Source: Bremia lactucae
Lineage: Eukaryota; Oomycota; Peronosporomycetes; Peronosporales; Peronosporaceae
Assembly (NCBI RefSeq): GCF_004359215.1
Contig: NC_090617.1
Location: 3,645,583-3,709,582, forward strand
Reading direction: 5' to 3'
DNA: 64,000 nt
The position numbers were made by a program, and so were the translations under genes. The notes under the pieces are model-generated. The model did not search any database and was not told the origin of the DNA. It saw nothing but the letters and a program-made list of their open reading frames with translations. Of the stretch, positions 54,901-64,000 are shown one piece after another; position 1 is the stretch's first letter, and each line of letters starts with the position of its first letter.

Positions 54901-57535
54901 TGGTGGAGGCCGCCTCCAGCTCACAGGATGCGAGTTGAGTACTTTCGATCGATGTACACGAGAGTTTGATGGGAATTATACTGTGGCAGGTGGGGCCACC
55001 TCGTATCTATTAAATAGCGGCGATCTACCCGACTCAGCAGCATCAACACCGACGTCTTCGGATGTTCAAGCGTCCGTGCTTTCCGGTGCAAGTGGGTCGT
55101 TCTTTGGCTTTCCTTGCCCTCCAGGATCTGGCGGTCTCTTTTGCCGATTGTGTTCCGTGGGAAAGTACAAGTCCGAAAGCAACAGCGCTGAATGCGTGGT
55201 ATGCTCGAATGCGCCATCAAATGCGCATTATGTTGGCGTTGGCGAGATAAGTGCGCGTTGTGATTGGGCGTGTGATCCTGGATACTCGGGGTACTATTGT
55301 GTGTCGCCAATACAGCAGTTGCTCGATGCCTGCGGTGGAGAATTCGGTTTTGCTCTTGTGCTAATGAGCATCGTGACGTTCTTCATCTTGCTAGGGTATG
55401 CTTGTCGAAATCGAAAGGAGCCGTCGTACACTAGGACTTACAATAGCCGCAGTGCAAAAGGTGAGCGACAACATTTGCTATCTTCTGCTGTAGCGAATTC
55501 ACAGCGAAGCTTATTTACGTCGCTATTCCGGTGTTTCTACTGGTGCCGCGTGGACTATCCGAAACTTATGGAGCGTGATCTTCCAGAACACATGGCGAGG
55601 CTCTATTTTGCCGGGTACAACGACCCAGACTCTCCGCTGAAGCTTCGCTCAACGGTTCCACCAACTCTCAAAAAGGTGTTGTACGACGTGGAATTTAATA
55701 ATCTAGCGAACCGAATCAATCGTGTCTTAGCGTGGCATCGTGGTCCCTGCTCTAGCTGGGGCAAGATTGTGTACTTCCTCGTAGCAGTGTTATGCTATCC
55801 GTTTGCATCCGAGGTGAAGCAATTTCGACGTCATGTTCGAGTGAATGAGCTCAAGCGTATTGTGGGAAAATACAATCATGCATGCATGAAAGGTCCTCGA
55901 GCTCGCGGGTTGCTGAATGCTGTGAAGCTAGGCTATTGTGCGGATTATTCTCTAGTTTACCTTGAATTGCTGTACAAGGAAAGCTCGCAGTCGGTGTGTG
56001 TGCCAACGACGAAGATTGGAAAGCCGTCGTTACCGCTAGTCTTACTATTCGCAGGTTGCGGAACCTACTTCTCGCCGTTCTACCTAGACCCGAATGATTT
56101 GCTAATTCGATCAATTCCACAATGTCCCGAGTTAACAGCCTTTATAGACGAGCCGTGGATTGAATTCGTGGCAGAATTAAACAAATTACTACGAGTTGTC
56201 CAACAGAATAAAGATGCTCTTGTGGAATCGCTTCTTCCTGTTGCTGTGTATCTTGAGAAGCAGCGTGCAATGTCGGCAATGGGAAGCAACTCGAGTAAAC
56301 TTGGTGGACTTCGGATCTACTTGGGTCGATTTTACGTCCAGGATGAATTGGATATGGGCGAGGAATTTAAACTTGGGATCTTTCTCACTGCTGCTAATGA
56401 ATCGTCAGACAGTAGCAGTAATAGTGCCAATCTCGTGCCGTCTCACATACAACCGTCGTGCTCAAAACGATACAACAAGTACCCGAAAGATTCTCATCGT
56501 TTTAATACAAATGACGTGTATGGGTACGAGCGTGGGGATTCCTTGGATTATCTGGTATCTCGTCGTGACGACGGTAACTTTGATAATGATGCCATGCTAA
56601 ATGACATGGAAGGATGGGAAACAGCGCCAAAAGATCGCGACTCATCCTCTCTCAATCGATCTAGTGAAAGTAGCCACGTTCTCCCGCTGAATCCAGTGAG
56701 TAGCATTCGAGAGGAGGCACTGCGGATCCGGTCGAACAGCTTGCACGGGGATGCTTTAAACATCAATGGACAACCCGGACGCAGTGGGACCGCCGACGAT
56801 GTGTTGGTCGTCATGGGCGCTGCTGGATTGACGAAAGCGAAACAGCCAAGCACCGCCGTACACCATACAATTTACGAAGGATGGCTTGGTCCCGTGGATG
56901 CTTCCCTTCCAATACCCGGGGTTTTGATCTGCGCCGACGAGCTCCGCGAGCGTCTCGCCGATCAAAGTTTTCGTCAGATGCTTCATGTATTCCTTCGCTT
57001 TCACTTGCTGCCTCGTAACTTGCCACGTAGCACTTCGCTTAGCCTTTCGTGGATGCTCAGCATTTCGCTCCTTACTCTTTTGATGGTTGATTTAGCCATC
57101 ACGTTTGCTATTTTGGTGAATCTCAAGTGCGTCACGGAAGGGGAAGTTGACCATGACTGCAGCGCTTCGATTATGGTGCCCGTACTTCTCGTGCCACCGC
57201 TTGCCCTCGTCATGTCTCCCATTATGGGCATTATCTCCCTCGCTCTTTCGTCGTCAACCTTCACGCGACGATTTTCAGTGTGGAATGCGCTTTCCATGAT
57301 TAGTGTCGGCATCGCCATCTTGGCGTGCATTGCGCAGTCCAGTCGTCTTGTCGCGCCGTGGTTTGCTGGTCCGCTTCCGTTGCTTCCAGTGATTGGCATG
57401 GGCGTCAAGGCGGGCCAAGCCTATCTCGTGGAACGTTACATTGCCTTTCAAGAGACCCAACGTCGGCGTCGCGGTTGGCGTGGCATCATGAAACGCCGAC
57501 TGTCCGATGCAAGCATTCCAGCAGAGTCTCCTTAG
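51980..57535 (+). CDS. large glycine-rich extracellular and multi-pass membrane protein
   Basis: 1851 residues in one exon. Signal peptide 1 to about 28 (LLLLALVAATLVPSETLN). The long ectodomain (to about 1110) has repeated glycine-rich loops such as YGGGGGQR, GVSGGSGGSVFIAA, GGGAGYGGHGADS and RFCGGGGGGGRLQL, interspersed with beta-rich segments. A Cys-rich EGF-like block follows (about 1035-1105, CPPGSGGLFCRLC...CVVC...CDPGYSGYYC). One membrane helix lies at about 1120-1140 (FALVLMSIVTFFILLGYA), then a large cytoplasmic domain. About four more membrane helices occupy 1685-1815. The layout resembles a widespread family of large glycine-rich proteins (about 1400 residues in plants) of unknown function. 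It likely sits at the cell surface; the ligand is unknown. The frame is intact throughout, indicating selection. Confidence 0.9.
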   Translation: MALLSARHHGSQLLLLALVAATLVPSETLNEHKPHCADFRQYCAWNSSTSSCTFTKSMSFVCGPRQSLEAPVSISTEFESLMDANVVTTSSFAGDSTTKELAVAGFTCHWDVAGDLHFAPRVSVVVEGDDCLLHIGSGQMVRLGAQATLAASSLSVEASFVHLDEQAQISASYSGMFRHQQGLFTGTDVFGASYGGGGGQRLIANATMLTEQTTWGFFDARLQTVWNEFSGQKEAILKQSSSGWQLASLWTTEKDGPAFDKALNKTSSTSAYGSVVPFLLGSGSRAVIVRNNSKLIATVNGGGRIQIKASKDVVVMEEASIEANGGRAINGVSGGSGGSVFIAANALSVSGTIQAKGGDAFCSTDAVDRGITHCYPAGGGGRIQVTFMSSQLDSDAIMTTGGTLKSDQVEELLAETKRFRHVQISALAGAAGTYYQVVQQSDGVYEAQLFVDNKMQRLWPNRVQSKDGDILEMDELDTVIGGAITSVDVGDDETDFLDAVTITDGAVVATGILKLTVGDLKVLNGSFLLDALRAIPYQLSGSTSFQSTSAPPVVQICAQDIVVSSESRLMMSSCALQLSARSVSMDATAALDFSWTAQIVTSQNIHLNANVSSNLDPIISAPETTTFTVLNSTEKFNNKMLFLASEGDIFLGGFITVGALSVASKISVTITGHVEVLNIPSIKSAFHSCKEQALQPIVYLEADLEKNSSNSSPKKEASIPIIPTTLPSPSNFTLIVHARDSILLGESKEKAQEIENQLQQKDNHLPQPVGLVHGGAILLCATNLIEISSGSVISTDGMGERANQGPGMGSCASSIGGGAGYGGHGADSSVITGIGNYASGGLPYGTRSGTGMLGSGGGCVDGGSGGGIVILGASGLVLSGEVKCNGIGGANGAGGGSGGFLGLSVAQFLRGHGHISAVGGGSECIDVSTNFLGTAMRPKRSFLKAKVKTNAANEDAQAELPSTDIVPRFCGGGGGGGRLQLTGCELSTFDRCTREFDGNYTVAGGATSYLLNSGDLPDSAASTPTSSDVQASVLSGASGSFFGFPCPPGSGGLFCRLCSVGKYKSESNSAECVVCSNAPSNAHYVGVGEISARCDWACDPGYSGYYCVSPIQQLLDACGGEFGFALVLMSIVTFFILLGYACRNRKEPSYTRTYNSRSAKGERQHLLSSAVANSQRSLFTSLFRCFYWCRVDYPKLMERDLPEHMARLYFAGYNDPDSPLKLRSTVPPTLKKVLYDVEFNNLANRINRVLAWHRGPCSSWGKIVYFLVAVLCYPFASEVKQFRRHVRVNELKRIVGKYNHACMKGPRARGLLNAVKLGYCADYSLVYLELLYKESSQSVCVPTTKIGKPSLPLVLLFAGCGTYFSPFYLDPNDLLIRSIPQCPELTAFIDEPWIEFVAELNKLLRVVQQNKDALVESLLPVAVYLEKQRAMSAMGSNSSKLGGLRIYLGRFYVQDELDMGEEFKLGIFLTAANESSDSSSNSANLVPSHIQPSCSKRYNKYPKDSHRFNTNDVYGYERGDSLDYLVSRRDDGNFDNDAMLNDMEGWETAPKDRDSSSLNRSSESSHVLPLNPVSSIREEALRIRSNSLHGDALNINGQPGRSGTADDVLVVMGAAGLTKAKQPSTAVHHTIYEGWLGPVDASLPIPGVLICADELRERLADQSFRQMLHVFLRFHLLPRNLPRSTSLSLSWMLSISLLTLLMVDLAITFAILVNLKCVTEGEVDHDCSASIMVPVLLVPPLALVMSPIMGIISLALSSSTFTRRFSVWNALSMISVGIAILACIAQSSRLVAPWFAGPLPLLPVIGMGVKAGQAYLVERYIAFQETQRRRRGWRGIMKRRLSDASIPAESP

Positions 57536-58136
57536 TAAGTACGCTCGCGCTTGTTGGTTCATAGGTCTATTTAATTGACCGCACACTTCTGTCACGTACA
57601 TGAAGCGCGTCTCCTTCGACAAGCCGAGCAGAGTTTCGTCCCATGTCGACTCCGCCAGGTCAAGATGACCAAGGATTTACTCGATACGGTTCGACCTGAG
57701 AGTAGTGATGTACAATTTTAAATGGCAAAGATGGTAAGTAAAATGTCAAACAGGGGCGGACGATACTCGTTCGTGAAAGTGTTTAAGAGGTGCTGAAAGC
57801 TCATTAAATAATGTATATATGATTCACGTGACGCCTGTGAGACGCATGCAAGACATGGGCAAGATTCTTTATCAACTTTAGCATGACTAGATCCCATTAA
57901 TCGTGGTCACTAAATTGATATTGGCGTCTATTTTTAATAACCGTAATGCTGAACGACGACTTGTGAGCATGAAAAATGTGATACCATTCTAGTGTTTTAA
58001 GCTAAGAAAATACGAGCTGTAAGATCATCGCAAAATAATTACTAGGCCATTGAATAAAGAAAGTAAGATCGTCAAATAAATTAGACATAGAAAGGCATGG
58101 GAATATTATGGAATGACATTTGTTTGTGGCCGTCGG
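57536..58136. other. intergenic, 3' flank of large gene
   Basis: AT-rich. Ends at a pair of direct repeats GGTATAGCGACACCCC (58136-58151 and 58159-58174, one with an extra C), which mark the edge of the scrambled transposon zone. Confidence 0.5.
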
Positions 58137-58999
58137 TATAGCGACACCCCCATTTTGGTATAGCGACACCCCACTTCACATATGCTTGTAAATGGTGTAA
58201 CCGGTAACATTGAGGGGAAAGTCAGCCATGCGGCATCCTTTCGTTACATGCTCTTTAAGAGCTAGACGAAATGTCTATTGATGAGTGCGGTCGAGCCTTT
58301 AAGGCTGACGATGTATCTGAAATGGTGGTCATTCGACCAACGATTGAGTTAAACTCATCGTCACTTCTAGACAGCAATCAGCTGGGAACGAGGATCCCAG
58401 CTGTCATGTGAAGGTGGATAACCACGCCAGCGAACAGGATAACTCGTTCGCTGCCGTGACATCGAATCGAGACGAAGCACTAGTGAATACGCTTTTGTAT
58501 TAAACAAAGCGTGCATCAGCTGACGCAGTCGGTGATTGCCTTGATCTTTTCGAGATCAAAGCTCACGCCGTGTTTACCGACGATGCACCCAACTGCCGGC
58601 TGTGTTAATGCACAGGCAGCGCCAACGGTCCACCACTTCAAAAGGTCGAAGTTGATACTACGGCAGACGAAACGTCTGCCGCAAGAAACAATAATGCGTC
58701 GCCCGCGGCTGCATGAACTGCAGCCGAAGACGCCGCACTATTCGCATATACTGGCAACAACAAGCGAGATAAAAGCTCGTTGATGCAAGCCTGGACGCGT
58801 TTATTTGCAATGTCAAAGACATTGGATGCAAAGCCTGGTTTCAAAGACTTAACACGATTCTCTATACCAGCAGCTGGTACAGCTATTTTAATTAGATACT
58901 ATGCACCAAAACAGAATGATGCTTTAAATAACTCACTCAAAATTAACTCACCCCATTATTTGTACTTGCATAATCTACTTCCACTGCAATAATGTCTCT
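58137..58999. mobile_element. scrambled fragments of A-family Ty3 element
   Basis: Small pieces with mixed order and strand: chromodomain sequence about 58380-58430 (minus), an RT piece about 58520-58600 (minus), antisense-ORF pieces 58655-58730 (inverted relative to the next) and 58760-58860 (plus, SLMQAWTRF-like). Each matches 17.8, 20.4, 16.75 and 17.43 kb of element 1. The perfect hairpin at 58661-58681 is shared with 16784-16804. Confidence 0.6.
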
Positions 59000-59019
59000 A
59001 ACCTCCTTCAAACTGCACC

Positions 59020-60352
59020 TATAGTTCCCTTGAGCTTGCAGAGGAAGCAGTAAAAAAACTCGCCTTGCAGAAGGGTTATGCAACTAAAAGGTGGTCCAAA
59101 AAGATAGTTCTGACAATGTGCGGAAAGTTTGGCTTGGTTGTGCCCATGGTGGAACACACCAACAAATGGTTGCACAAGTTCGGAAGACAAGCGCTCGATG
59201 TCTAGCTTGTCCCTGGTCAACCATCCTACAGAGGAGAAGCCAAGATGAATGGACTGCCACTGTTGACAATGGCGATCATAACCATGCAGCAGCAGCAAAC
59301 GTGGCAGCTCACCCTGTGGCTCGCACTTTAACATCACAACAAGTGGGAACTGTTGCATTGATGATTTAAGTGGGGCCAATCCTGTTGCTATACTGAAGAC
59401 ACTAAAAGCATCCGATATAATATGAAGAGTCATTGGACAGGATATTTAGAACATCAGAAAGCAAGAGCAACAACAATTCCTTACGGGTTGAGCATCACTG
59501 GAAGCTCTTCTAGAAACCCTTGGAAAAGAAGATGTTTACCATGCATTTGAGAGAAATTCAACAGGACAACTCTCAAACCTAGGAGGTCATGCTATAGTTA
59601 AAAAATGGATAGCAATTTCTACTGGCAACTTACTAGTTGTCTATGAAAAGCTGCTTCTTGCATGTCAGCAGCAGGAGGCTATCAGCTATCAGGTAGCTTA
59701 TGATCAATCTCATAATTTGATCCAGTTGCGAAATGGATTCTGGACTGCATTGAATAGAAAGATATATCATTTTGCTCTAAAGACGGTTAGTTCTGCCTTA
59801 CTAAATGTCTTTCAGTCATAAGCTTTTCTGACACTTTACTAAACACAGGTACACAATCAGTATCAAAAGGCACTGCCGAATGAGGATGAGAGCATAAATC
59901 TCTGTAGCAATTACGGATAACCTTGCTTCCACATCATCAGGCATCTGCATGCTGCAAATGAGAATCTGACTTTGGACCATTTTGACTCACATTGGTGGCT
60001 GCATAAGCCAGTAGAACCAGCCAACATTTCTTTTATTGCTGCAAGAGCATTTACAAATGTTATTTTTCATCTTCAAGAGCAACATGCAATCCTGCCTCCA
60101 CACCAGCAGCTACTCCTTTGACAAAACTTAATGAGAGCAAATGAGGATTTTCATTTCAGAGATCCTGTGTTGAGACGGCAGCGTGGACGGCCCACTGGAA
60201 GTACACGACGTGATCCCTCAGCTTTTGAATGTGTGGATGGAACAGCAGGCACTTCTGCAGCATATGGCCGGAAGCGAAACTGTGGTGAATGTCAAGCAGA
60301 GGAACATAACAAAAAGACATGCCCTGAACGCGAAAGACAATTCCTGAACTGA
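59020..60352 (+). pseudogene. FAR1-domain MULE transposase relic lacking the DDE core
   Basis: A FAR1-type zinc-finger DNA-binding domain is visible at 59030-59330 (SLELAEEAVKKLALQKGYAT; RKVWLGCAHGG; DEWTATVDNGDHNHAA). Next comes a short linker with HAFERNSTGQLSNL, where the DDE catalytic domain should begin. Instead the sequence goes directly to post-catalytic regions, a SWIM-like block near 59905-59990 (NLCSNYG, CFHIIRHLHAANENLTLDHFDSHWW), a basic RGRPTGSTRRDPS linker and a CCHC knuckle (NCGECQAEEHNKKTCPER). Frameshifts and stops occur between blocks. FAR1-type MULE proteins bind terminal repeats and cut DNA; this copy cannot cut. Confidence 0.7.
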
Positions 60353-60700
60353 TGTAACAGGCTTTTAAAGCACTGAATCCAGAAAATTTGAAGAAGTACC
60401 TTTATGGACACCCTCAAATAATATATGAACTTGTACTTACCGAAGAATGTTTGCTTGTCAGTGAAAATAGGAGATGTTGACAATGGAACTTTAACATCCT
60501 TTCGTATCAGCTTTGGCTTGATAAATAGGAGCTGCAAAAACGCAGCCCATACCATACAATATACGTCCTAAAATTTGCGCATTGGGGAAGCCTTGTCAAT
60601 CCATCTGCACAATTCTCGTCAAGATGCCAAACTAGATGTAGTACAGTTTGGAGGACTCTCATCTCTAGCGCAAGAAGCGCTCGTTCTTCGATGGACCTTC
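60353..60700. other. spacer after MULE relic
   Basis: No gene; AT-rich with no recognised repeat. Confidence 0.4.
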
Positions 60701-60900
60701 TGCCGAGGAGTATGGGTCTCGTCTTGCACTGCAAAACGAGACCCGGAACGCCCAATCAGTTGGGAACGAGGTTTTCAACTATCATGCGAGATTGGATACC
60801 CTCGCCAACGAATGAGATAGCTCGTTCAAACCCTCTTTGTCTCACGGTGCTTCAAGGTTCTTTTATCAATAAACCGCTTCTCACCACCTCAATACATCAA
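60701..60900 (-). pseudogene. chromodomain of Ty3 element 2
   Basis: Minus frame near 60830-60755 reads SYLIRWRGYPISHDS then a stop and PRSQLIG. It corresponds to SYLVRWRGYPPSHDSWEP of element 1. Confidence 0.65.
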
Positions 60901-60999
60901 TGGATGTGAAGGGGAAGGATATATCGGATTTGCCTCGTTTGACGAACCCGAATCAACATCGCGTTTGGGATCACGTCCTTATTATTCAAGGTAGGCTCT

Positions 61000-61300
61000 T
61001 GACCACGAGCAATCTCGTCGCCGCGAGTTAGCGGTGACAGTCGACAATGTGTTTCGTGACCAGTTAATAAATTGTGCGCAGGTTGTGACTGATCAAATGG
61101 CGAATAAAAGGACACATCAGTCCCTTCAAAACGAGCTGTTGACAACTCGTCAGAAGATCTCTTCATTGAAGGAAAGAGTGGATCGTCTGGCTCAGGAGAA
61201 TCAGACCCTGTTCTAAGACAATAAGGCTTTGGCTCGGAACCATCGGAGGAAGCCTCGTACTGATGGTATTGGCGGAGACGCCAAACATAAAGCGTGGGAT
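61000..61300 (+). pseudogene. antisense coiled-coil ORF of element 2
   Basis: The plus-strand ORF 61034-61216 reads DNVFRDQLINCAQVVTDQ, then HQSLQNELLTTRQKISSLK and ERVDRLAQENQTLF, a strong leucine-heptad coiled coil. After one TAA the frame continues NHRRKPRTDGIGGDAKH, the same ending as the element 1 antisense ORF (RRKPRADGTGGAD). Confidence 0.55.
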
Positions 61301-61807
61301 GCGTACGCATACAATGAGGCAGCCCGATCGTGTATGCATTGCCTTGGCGATGGTATACACGAAATGGGCCGATATACCTGGGCAGTAATTTATTACTGCC
61401 TACATACTTCACAAAATGCTTCGGTATTTTTTTTTACCGTAGAGAGTAGCACTAGATCATTAATTTTAAATGAATGAACATTTGCTCTTCCATGTTTGTC
61501 TGCATTCCGTTTCTGTCGGTCGACCACATCAGCGATGGAATCCTAAACGAAACGGACCTCTGCTTCTCTAGCCAGCAGGAAATCACCTGCTGACTTGGTT
61601 TTATTTTTGTTTTCAGTACGACCGGCTCGCACTTCGGAGATATTAATCTCTTCATCATTGATAATTTTATCATTTTCAATAATAATTTTGTTTTCGATGC
61701 TGAGTCGTTCAGCATCGTTATCTAGGTCAGTAAAAGCATTATGGTTATTACTGAGTTTGTCCACTTCAATGTTTGCTAACTCAACATTGGAATCCTTCGC
61801 CTTGACC

Positions 61808-62390
61808 TTATGGCTTATGCTTAGAGAGCAGGAGCCAAAAGCTTCCTTGCTTGAGCGCCCCCCCCCCTATGAAGGGGTTACTCCCAAACAGGGTAGGTAT
61901 ACGAGAGTGGCGTAAGCCATTGACCAAAAACGGTGTATGCTTTGTAGAAGCATGCACTGAATTGTTAATGGCAAAATCTACCATCGGCAAGAACTCGCTT
62001 CAACTCTCAGAAGAGTGGACGTATCCGCGAAGTATCTCTTCGATAATACGGTTTGCACGCTCCGTCCGATCATATGTTTCAGGATGATCAGAAGTTAACA
62101 ATTTTATTTTTTTTGAATGTTTTGGACACGGTTTACCAAAATTCCGCCGTGAATCTAGGGTCTTGATCTAAGACCAGTTTACGGGGGAACCCATGGAGTT
62201 GAAATATCGTGTCCATAAAGACACGAGCACAGGCTTTGGCTGTGATTGACTCCGGAACGGCAGCGAGATGTACCATCTTGCTAAAACGGTCAACGAAATA
62301 AGAATGTAATTATTCTTGTGGTCTCTTCGAGGAATCCGAAGACGAAGTCCATAGCTACGAACACTCTGTCGTAACAGGCAGAGGTTGTAA
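61808..62390 (-). pseudogene. integrase of element 2
   Basis: Fragments: HKNNYILISLTVLARW and MGSPVNWS (62340-62168) and MPMVDFAINNSVHASTKHTPFLVNGLRHSRIP (61990-61890). Frameshifted throughout; the N-terminal zinc-binding half is missing because of the deletion near 62388. Confidence 0.65.
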
Positions 62391-63571
62391 CGGAGCACGG
62401 GATGCGACTGCAAAGTCGCTGGCGTCACAGACCACATGAAAAATTTGGTCTTGGTCATCAATCATCAGGGTTGACGATTGCATCAAGCATTTCTTGGTAC
62501 CCTCGAAGGAACGCTGGCAATCAGGCTCCATGATAATTTGATATTTTTCTTCAACAAAGAAGAAAGACGAGCAGTCAATTTGGCATAATAGAGTGAGTAC
62601 ATGTGCAGGTATGCCGCTAAACCGAGGAATTTTTAAGTCCCTTTACATCGACTTGTAGAGGCCAATCGGTGGTCACCTTGATCTTTTCTGGGGGCGAACA
62701 CCTTGTTTTCCCACGATGCACCCATGAAGTAATATTCACTTGCAGCAAATATACAATTCTTGAGATTCGCATACCCATATTTCAACTCGTGCTTATGCAT
62801 AAGTGTAAGAACGGACGTGGGTACAATGTACTTTAACGTCCGACTTTCCGTTCATGTCTCTGCTATGAACGAAGACGTCATCAAAGTAGATCGGTGCAAA
62901 ATCCCGCACCATTCTCAACAGATTTGTTACACATCAGTTAAATGTCGCAGGGGCATTACTAAGTCCCTGTGAAATGACTAGACCTCCGATAGCATAAAGC
63001 TTGGGGTCCTTACTTCTGTGAACGGAATATCTTGTTCACGAATGAGGATCTGATAGAATCCAGCCATCAGATCCATTGACGAAAAGATAGTACTCTTTGA
63101 CATAACATCAATGATTGCGTTTTTTTCGTGGTATCAGCGTTTGAGCCGGTATAGTTGCAGCGTTCAGTTTGTTGAATGCATGCACTATCCGCCATCCTCC
63201 TGTTGCTCTTCGCACACAAAAGGTCGGAGAACTATGGGAGAAATTAATACACTCACATGGCCCGCTGCTAAACGTTCGGCAAAGACTTTGTCGATCGCTA
63301 TTAATTATTTACGAGGCAATGGCCATTGCTTCATGACACAGTATTTCGAACCTGGAATTAGGTCAATTTCGTGTTGAGTGCCTCTGTCCTTAGGCAACTC
63401 GCACGGTACTGATTCAGGGAAGACATCCTTAAATACCTTTAAATTGTTATATAAAGGGTTTGTTTTTAAAGATTTGTCCATCGATGAGTTACTGAGAAAT
63501 CGTTCGTTCTCAGAAATTCTACCGCCGATCGAATATTGGCCACGTAGTTTACATGTGTGACAAGTACGCAA
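62391..63571 (-). pseudogene. reverse transcriptase of element 2, fused to integrase by deletion
   Basis: ELPKDRGTQHEIDLIPGSKYCVMKQWPLPRK begins the RT. Downstream frames include GWRIVHAFNKLNA-like, SSMDLMAGFYQI-like, PATFN and DDVFVHSRDMN-like blocks, each in a different frame. The RNase H start HVVCDASDFAVASRAP is cut off and joined to integrase sequence. Confidence 0.7.
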
Positions 63572-64000
63572 ATCTGCTTGACGCCACTTGAGTTACCTCC
63601 GAAGTTGACTTCCGAAGTGCTTATAGATCACGTGTATAACCGCCTACACTTGATCCATTGTTTACTAATACATTGATTGTCTCAGTTTCTTTTCAAAATT
63701 ACCTGGGAACCTTTGACCACAGGTTTCATGGGACTTATTCCCACAAGTTTTTTTTTGGGGTATTCTCCTCTACTGCCTCTAGCTGTGGTTGCGCTACCAC
63801 GGCGAGATTCTCTACAATCGACTCTCCAGTGGATCTAGGACTTTCGCACTGTCTCTTATAGACTGGCGTTTAAAAATTTCTTGGACGTTGCTTTTCAATC
63901 AAGCATCCTTGTTTCGTATCACTCAGCTTATTCGAGTGGTCGAATTTTGACGCTGCCTGTGCTTGTGCAGAGCCGTCGAATCAAACTCCACAATGTGTCG
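63572..64000 (-). pseudogene. protease-RT linker of element 2, cut by window edge
   Basis: Collinear with 21.4-21.85 kb of element 1 (shared TTCGAGTGGT, CACAATGTG and CGAAGTTGACTTC motifs). No intact ORF. Confidence 0.55.

Larger units (their letters stand above)
60701..64000 (-). mobile_element. Ty3/Gypsy chromodomain element 2 (degenerate, continues beyond window)
   Basis: Minus-strand modules in order from the right edge: protease and linker (about 63900), pre-RT FKDVFPESVPCELPKD (63480-63420), RT blocks (63350-62600), start of RNase H (62460-62400), integrase core (62390-62160), integrase C-terminal part (61990-61800), linker with MRTHPTLYVWRLRQYHQYEASS (about 61310), chromodomain (60800). 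It is collinear with element 1 except for one large deletion. No LTR is found at its left end. Confidence 0.75.

Noticed and set aside
54508..54924. Proline-rich minus-strand ORF
   Set aside because: Complement of glycine-rich loops of the 1851-residue protein.
1..64000. tRNA, rRNA or spliceosomal RNA genes
   Set aside because: No cloverleaf with an anticodon arm and T-arm consensus, nor any rRNA-like stretch, was recognised by reading; a dedicated scan was not possible.

Overview
The window looks like a Peronosporales oomycete (Phytophthora or downy-mildew type). The evidence is compact genes with few, short introns, an RxLR-EER secreted protein, a second EER-only secreted candidate, a mucin-like secreted protein, a ciliary NME7-type gene expected in a zoosporic organism, and large amounts of decayed LTR retrotransposon. 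The species cannot be named from sequence reading alone. Two 100-base runs of N (23761-23860 and 27090-27189) are assembly gaps.

Host genes form islands. (1) 1509-2111, a membrane-anchored cysteine-rich protein, and 5849-7378, a six-finger WRKY19-like Cys/His protein. (2) 12623-12961 and 14337-14690, two small secreted effector candidates on the minus strand between transposon blocks. (3) 36883-38136, a Thr/Pro-rich secreted protein, and 38957-40221, a three-exon CCT-domain gene. (4) 50122-57535, a tight housekeeping cluster: NME7-like (plus) convergent with the U5 snRNP protein DIM1/TXNL4A (minus), which is divergent from an 1851-residue glycine-rich multi-pass membrane protein.

The rest is mobile DNA. 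At least four LTR families are visible: A (about 440 bp, Ty3 with chromodomain), B (about 574 bp), C (about 345 bp) and D (about 275 bp). Copies are nested, inverted, truncated and chimeric. The main A-family element (16134 to the gap at 23761, minus strand) retains gag, protease, reverse transcriptase, RNase H, integrase and a chromodomain, all broken by frameshifts. A second A-family body fills 60.7-64.0 kb, and the start of a third lies at 25440-27089. DNA transposons are also present: a pogo/DDE_1 transposase pseudogene (about 32.5-33.25 kb), MULE remnants (34.0-35.9, 44.1-44.5 and 59.0-60.35 kb), a nested 917-bp Harbinger-like element with TTA target duplications, and a LINE-type RNase H ORF (42135-43277).

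Two signals do not fit ordinary transposon annotation. First, the LTR-element sequences are packed with short, mostly perfect hairpins (arms 7-11 bp, loops 2-12 nt, roughly every 30-100 bp), in coding regions and LTRs of several families. I did not notice a similar density in the host genes. Second, A and B elements appear to carry a gag-like antisense ORF ending in a coiled coil, encoded opposite to pol between integrase and the 3' LTR and overlapping the pol linker upstream of the chromodomain. Both are described in the findings with tests.
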